Position numbers and translations under genes: made by a program | From: Paenibacillus_V sp046244365 | Lineage (GTDB): Bacteria; Bacillota; Bacilli; Paenibacillales; NBRC-103111 | Reading direction: 5' to 3' | Length of the DNA stretch: 64,000 nt | Assembly: GCF_046244365.1 (NCBI RefSeq) | Contig: NZ_CP176395.1 | Span: 8,618,001 to 8,682,000, forward strand | Part shown: piece by piece, positions 60,051-64,000 of the stretch | Numbering within the stretch: position 1 is the first letter of the stretch | Layout of the letters: the number at the start of each line of letters is the position of its first letter | Notes under the pieces: model-generated | Seen by the model: the letters and a program-made list of their open reading frames with translations, nothing else | Told to the model about the DNA's origin: nothing | The model's database searches: none

Positions 60051-60423
60051 CATTTTAAGATCCGGTGGCCCGCCTATATTTGGGTAGCAGCGAGGGGGCG
60101 GCTAGCCCCCGACTCCGGGTAGAGGGGCCATCCAACCGGTGGCCCGAACCCCCAAAGAGCCCGGCGTGCGGATTTACGCACCGGGCTCTTTTGTGCTGCC
60201 CCCTGCCAGGTCTGCATCTAAACGAGCACTTTAGTAAATCCTTTTCGTATATGGCAGTCAGTATCTCCGCCTTGCACCTCTGTAAAGCACGATCTGCTAC
60301 GGCAGGAACCATACGTTTCCATGACTCGACCGCTTGATTTTGTCTAAACACGGTAATCGATTAACAATGAAAAGTATGCTAACATAATATTTATTACAAG
60401 CCACAATATTTGAGGTGATCGGA
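60051..60423. other. Gap with a strong terminator and no gene
   Basis: Contains a GC-rich stretch (60065-60150) with hairpin potential and a terminator at 60154-60193 for the deacetylase gene; the rest becomes AT-rich toward the next gene. Confidence 0.55.
60154..60193 (+). terminator. Terminator after the deacetylase gene
   Basis: AAAGAGCCCGG and CCGGGCTCTTTTG form a strong stem. Confidence 0.85.
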
Positions 60424-60483
60424 ATGTTAGAACGTTCCATGGAGAATGTAATGGAGTCCGTGAAAGGAAGGAGTGATGTGTAG
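60424..60483 (+). CDS. 19-codon leader ORF upstream of the hydrolase (candidate)
   Basis: Starts ATG at 60424 with GAGGTG six bases upstream, and encodes a 19-residue polar peptide beginning MLERSMENVM and ending GRSDV before TAG at 60481-60483. The hydrolase ATG follows 27 bp later with its own AGAGGA. Good translation signals for so short a frame suggest a leader or coupling role, or a remnant of a longer gene. Confidence 0.4.
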   Translation: MLERSMENVMESVKGRSDV

Positions 60484-60510
60484 AATAAAAAAGAAAAGAG
60501 GACGATTACA

Positions 60511-61362
60511 ATGAATAAATACCAAAATATAAATAGCGATGGATTTAAACTGAATTATAGTGTAAAAGGAACTGGGAAACCTATTTTGGTGATAGGCAGC
60601 AGTGTTTATTATCCTCAACTATTCTCAGAAGATTTATATGATACATTCCAGTTTATTTTCCTTGATCATAGAGGATTTGTGAAGCCGCCCCGAACTCTGC
60701 AACCCGAAGATTATAGATTGGACAAAGTGTTAGATGATATAGAGACGGCAAGGCAGGATCTTAACTTAACAAATTTCATCCTATTAGGGCATTCAGGACA
60801 TGCTTTCATGGCTTTGGAATATGCTAAAAAATATCCCAACCATGTCCAAAAAGTTGCCTTATTGAATTCAGCACCTACAAATAGCGAGGAAAGACAGCGT
60901 CAAAGCTTTGCATTTTTTAACGAGACGGCAAGTCCAGAGAGAAAAAGACAGTTCGAGATGGATATTGCTTTGTTAGAAAGCGACATTCAGAAAGATCCTG
61001 AACGACGATTCGTTCACATGTGTATTCGGATGGGAGCCCAAAGCTTTTATGACTATACATTTGACGCAGCTTACATGTGGGAAGATGTATATACGAATAT
61101 GCCCATTATCGATCATCTGTGGGGAGAAGCATTCGGAGAATTGAATCTTATACAATCACTAGCTAACTTCAACAAACCAGTATTTATCGGTTTAGGCAGG
61201 TATGATTATTTGGTAGCGCCTGTTTCACTTTGGAATTCTGTTGATGAAACCTATGAGCACGTGAAAAAAGTGATCTTTGAGCATAGTGGTCACAATCCGA
61301 TGTTTGAAGAACCTCGAACCTTTGACAAAGAGCTAAGCAAGTGGATTCTTGAGGGCAATTGA
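60511..61362 (+). CDS. Alpha/beta hydrolase
   Basis: A 283-residue hydrolase of the proline-iminopeptidase/esterase-like group. Oxyanion region LVIGSSVYY, FLDHRGFVKP, nucleophile elbow GHSGHA (catalytic Ser near residue 96), acid-bearing FIGLGRYDYLVAP and His in FEHSGHNPMFEEP. No signal peptide, so cytoplasmic. The gene is clearly AT-richer than the genes on its left. It ends in a strong hairpin. Confidence 0.92.
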   Translation: MNKYQNINSDGFKLNYSVKGTGKPILVIGSSVYYPQLFSEDLYDTFQFIFLDHRGFVKPPRTLQPEDYRLDKVLDDIETARQDLNLTNFILLGHSGHAFMALEYAKKYPNHVQKVALLNSAPTNSEERQRQSFAFFNETASPERKRQFEMDIALLESDIQKDPERRFVHMCIRMGAQSFYDYTFDAAYMWEDVYTNMPIIDHLWGEAFGELNLIQSLANFNKPVFIGLGRYDYLVAPVSLWNSVDETYEHVKKVIFEHSGHNPMFEEPRTFDKELSKWILEGN

Positions 61363-61381
61363 GGCTTTCCTTTGTATAACG

Positions 61382-61413
61382 AAAAACACTAAGTTGATTC
61401 TTAGTGTTTTTTT
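61382..61413 (+). terminator. Terminator after the hydrolase gene
   Basis: AAAAACACTAAG pairs with CTTAGTGTTTTT, then a T-run. Confidence 0.9.
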
Positions 61414-61571
61414 ATTTTCCTGCCCCTTTGGTTTCGCCCAAATGAGTTTACCATTTCGTCTAACGGTGAAAATTACGAAAGTAGCAGCCGCGGCATGCTC
61501 CTTCGTTGATGTTCTTATGGATTCTTATTTCATTTTGCGAGAACTGAATCCCGTTCATTTTCTCATTTCAT

Positions 61572-62780
61572 TCAGTAATCGCGCGCTGCTTCGAACCAGC
61601 TTTGAGCCATCTCCTCTGTTATAGGCTGGCCAATCAGGTGGTCAGACTGGCTAAGTTGCCATACCGCTTCGCCAAGGTCTTCTCGTTCGGTGGTTTCGAT
61701 GCCTTTGAGGGTATTGAAGCGCACGGTGAAAGCGGTAATGGCTGCCTCGGCATCGGCAAAGCTGCGGGCCTGGGCCAAGGTTGCCTGTGCAACGTTGTAA
61801 GCTTCGTTAGCCAGCTTGGCCAGACGTTTAGGCCAGGACGAGAACGGGCGGCCGAACTCGGTCGTCCACCACTCAGGCTTTCGCAATTGGCTCACTGAAG
61901 CATGGCCGGTCCACGGGCGGGTTTTAGCACGTGTTTTCATTTGCTGCTTTAGGCGCTTGCCCGCGGTCTCTTCCACATTGTAGGCGATAAATCTGTCAAG
62001 CAACGGCCACGCGTTCAAGGGCGGCAAGTCCCCCAGATCAGGCATGAAGCGCAGCTCCAGATTCGTTAACCGGGCATGACGAGCCAACAAGTCCACGTCG
62101 CAGAAGTTCCCCCACAAACTCAGTGAATTAAGGTTTGGAAACCGGTTTAGACACTCCAGCGAGATGGGCTGTCCCAGCGGCGCGTTCTGTAGCGTCAGGC
62201 TCGTCACCTGGTGCAACTCACCCAGGTCGGGCAGCAAGAAAGGAGTATCATTCTTGCGTCGGCTGGTGCGTGGCGCTAGTGTCAGAGAAGATGGCATATC
62301 GCCAGTGGCCGAGAAGCGTGATAGATCACCGGACACACTCAGGCGGAAATGCCGCTTCGGAAGCTTCAGGCTCAGAGGCCCCCCGGACTGGTCCAACTCG
62401 ATATGCAAGCCATGCAAATTGGACTGGCTGGCGTCCGCCACCGTGTCTGCAGACAGGATCGGAGCCCACGTCATCTCTTCAATGGGACGTTTCTGCGCCC
62501 AGTCAAAGAAGCCTGCGTCACTGCCTGTATAATGCAGAAATCGCGGCCAGGGCGAGCCCGCCGGCGTGGCAAAGGCATCGAATACGGTCCAATCGATGTG
62601 CGCATCAGGCGCGACGTGAAGGTCTGCCTTCTTCCCCAATTGCGACGGTCCAATGGATAGACTGCCCACACCGGGCTGAATGACAAGAGTGTGACTGCGA
62701 GGACCTGTCAGGTCGATGGGATAACGACCAGTTTCTCTGACAGAACCGGCAGGAGGACGAGCTTGGTTATCATTTGGCAT
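61572..62780 (-). CDS. Protein of unknown function with leucine-rich-repeat-like region
   Basis: A 402-residue protein. The N-terminal half has beta-rich, prolamine-poor segments (LVIQPGVGSLSIGPSQLGKK); the middle (about residues 195-265) shows repeating leucine spacing like LRRs (LHQVTSLTLQNAPLGQPISL, LNRFPNLNSLSLWGNFCDVD, ARLTNLELRFMPDLGDLPPL). The C-terminal third is helical. No signal peptide. AAGGAT lies 9 bases before ATG 62780; an in-frame ATG at 62789 sits too close to it. No family recognised. GC content is higher than the adjacent hydrolase gene. Confidence 0.7.
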   Translation of the reverse strand: MPNDNQARPPAGSVRETGRYPIDLTGPRSHTLVIQPGVGSLSIGPSQLGKKADLHVAPDAHIDWTVFDAFATPAGSPWPRFLHYTGSDAGFFDWAQKRPIEEMTWAPILSADTVADASQSNLHGLHIELDQSGGPLSLKLPKRHFRLSVSGDLSRFSATGDMPSSLTLAPRTSRRKNDTPFLLPDLGELHQVTSLTLQNAPLGQPISLECLNRFPNLNSLSLWGNFCDVDLLARHARLTNLELRFMPDLGDLPPLNAWPLLDRFIAYNVEETAGKRLKQQMKTRAKTRPWTGHASVSQLRKPEWWTTEFGRPFSSWPKRLAKLANEAYNVAQATLAQARSFADAEAAITAFTVRFNTLKGIETTEREDLGEAVWQLSQSDHLIGQPITEEMAQSWFEAARDY

Positions 62781-63129
62781 TTCTATCATCCTTTCTTCTA
62801 TACCATATCAAGTCACTCGGCAAGTGCAGAAATTAGTCCATGCCATGCATGGCCCCCTTGATGACAGGGCTCACATCTCAGAGCATGCATCTTGCAATTC
62901 TGCTAAATAAAAAAAACCGCTTCGTTTGGTAACGCGAGGGTGTCGAAATCACACGCTGCCATACAGAAGGGGTATCATCCATATGTTAGAACATCAGTTC
63001 GACCTGAATCAACTGTTAAGTGAACTAATGTTCGCGGTTCAAGAACTAAACGTCATCAGACACTTGTTTTTAAACAGATGCTTTGTTTTCTTTGACCATA
63101 ACCCTTTTTTCGCAATAATCGGCATAAAT
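62781..63129. other. Gap without a convincing gene
   Basis: About 350 bp between two divergent or co-oriented unknown genes. An open frame at 62926-63198 overlaps the next gene and lacks a ribosome binding site. Confidence 0.5.
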
Positions 63130-64000
63130 CTAACTATCTACGCCTGCCTCTATCTTCTGAGCAATAAATTGTTTGAATCTTGCAAAATACCGCTCTGATG
63201 CCTCCCAGCGCCTAAGGTCCAAATAGGACATGTCCTGCTTGCCATATTGATTGGGCGGCTGATAATGCCGGGAAACATAAGTTCCATTGTCCAGTGTATA
63301 AAAATAATACGCTCCATCGGGAGTCTGGATTTCAATTCTAGCATGTCGGTAGTCTCCGTCCTCGTCCGTATGCGCTTGACGGAAGCTGTAAAATTTTGAG
63401 CCGTCCCAGAACCCGTCCTCCTCCTCCTCCTCTTCCGAATATAATTCCTGAATTACAGGGTGCTGCAAAATGTCTTGCACATACTGTACCTCAATGTCTC
63501 GTAAATAAAGCTCGGCCATATTAGCGCAGGTCAGCAACATAGTCCAGCAATCGCTAATCTCCGCTAGCTGTTCCTGAGACTCTCCTGTAATGTCCTCCCA
63601 CTCTGCCCCTTCATCTACGGTTCTCCTCAACAAACCGACGGAATGGTCTTGCTCCAGCCAAATATAATAGTGATACCGGTTATTTTTCATATAAACGCTG
63701 AGATCCCGTTGATCCCCGTCAGCATCAATATGCTCCTGCTGAACTTTGAAAAATACGCCTTGCTCCTGAAAATCAAAAGATGGCTTGTCATTGGCCATTA
63801 AAATACACTGAGTCAACCTCAATATATTTTCCTCATTGATCGTGTTATGGGTAAAATATAAATGAACAGCTTTCTTTCTCGTGGGGGATTCATTTAATTT
63901 TTTTAATGCGGAACGCCCTTCTTCAATAACGGTCACCAGCGTGCCAAAAGAAAAGTCGGCATCCTCCTCTTCCATATCCAGAAAAACTTCATCGATCAAC
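63130..64000 (-). CDS. Acidic protein of unknown function, 5' end outside window
   Basis: At least 289 residues of a soluble, strongly acidic protein; the frame is open to the right edge, so the true start lies outside (the TTG at 63999 is probably internal). Aromatic-rich segments (YHYYIWLEQDHSVGLLRRTV, DGAYYFYTLDNGTYVSRHYQ) and a poly-Glu stretch (EEEEEE region near residue 195) are seen. No family recognised. Confidence 0.65.
   Translation of the reverse strand, partial: LIDEVFLDMEEEDADFSFGTLVTVIEEGRSALKKLNESPTRKKAVHLYFTHNTINEENILRLTQCILMANDKPSFDFQEQGVFFKVQQEHIDADGDQRDLSVYMKNNRYHYYIWLEQDHSVGLLRRTVDEGAEWEDITGESQEQLAEISDCWTMLLTCANMAELYLRDIEVQYVQDILQHPVIQELYSEEEEEEDGFWDGSKFYSFRQAHTDEDGDYRHARIEIQTPDGAYYFYTLDNGTYVSRHYQPPNQYGKQDMSYLDLRRWEASERYFARFKQFIAQKIEAGVDS

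Noticed and set aside
62926..63198. 90-codon plus frame before the last gene
   Set aside because: No ribosome binding site, overlaps the 3' end of the opposite gene, random composition.

Overview
The window looks like chromosomal DNA from a Paenibacillus-type spore-forming Bacillota. Ribosome binding sites are strong (AGGAGG class), TTG and GTG starts are common, and two-gene ABC exporters and MFS pumps each sit beside a TetR, HxlR, MarR, MerR or GntR regulator. A guanine-class purine riboswitch precedes xpt-pbuX, and an S-layer-anchored (SLH) polysaccharide deacetylase is present. The left part is visibly GC-richer than the right; 48.6-51.0 kb and 60.4-61.4 kb are clearly AT-richer. No rRNA, tRNA, CRISPR array, intact insertion sequence or prophage was seen. 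The genus is an inference.

Layout. 0-6 kb: a MarR regulator and an oligopeptide/dipeptide-type ABC importer (binding lipoprotein, two permeases, two ATPases; the last ATPase runs off the left edge). 6.2-8.9 kb: an ABC-2 exporter pair with a GDSL hydrolase. 9.2-10.3 kb: a flavin monooxygenase. 10.7-13.0 kb: a plasmid-like actin partition module (ParM-like ATPase, ParR-like small protein, helix-turn-helix protein) with an iterated palindrome array upstream. 13.1-14.2 kb: aquaporin and an alkyltransferase-like DNA repair protein with its own repeat array; then a degraded regulator and dispersed repeats. 15-22.8 kb: SDR/TetR pair, rlmN, HxlR-MFS-aldo/keto reductase, epimerase/TetR pair. 22.9-26.3 kb: the most unusual locus, a four-gene operon with an exporter carrying a C-terminal cyclic-nucleotide-binding domain, two related GNAT-like proteins, and a 31-residue peptide gene between them. 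26.5-30.8 kb: NDH-2-like flavoprotein, pbuX, xpt, riboswitch, AraC regulator. 31-36 kb: MFS, flavin monooxygenase, TetR-controlled ABC exporter. 36-40 kb: DUF779 protein and aldehyde dehydrogenase behind a near-perfect sigma-54 promoter, with a divergent AcoR-like activator. 40-41.5 kb: two SRPBCC proteins and their MerR regulator. 41.6-47.4 kb: a large hybrid sensor kinase, an MFS pump and a winged-helix/TPR regulator. 47.5-53.4 kb: a decayed gene fragment, a Nim-like flavoprotein with a divergent MocR regulator, a methyltransferase, a small protein and a 14-TM MFS pump. 53.6-55.5 kb: a GntR-controlled ABC exporter. 55.9-64 kb: a conserved small protein, an amino-acid permease, the SLH deacetylase, an alpha/beta hydrolase, and two unrecognised proteins.

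Much of the window is regulator-plus-pump or regulator-plus-redox-enzyme pairs, and operators can be read directly for many of them (TetR at 15.9, 22.1/22.8 and 34.1-34.2 kb; MerR at 41.5 kb; GntR at 55.5 kb; sigma-54 at 38 kb). The candidate undescribed systems are the peptide/GNAT/exporter operon (22.9-26.3 kb) and the chromosomal ParM-ParR-like module with its repeat array (10.7-13.0 kb).
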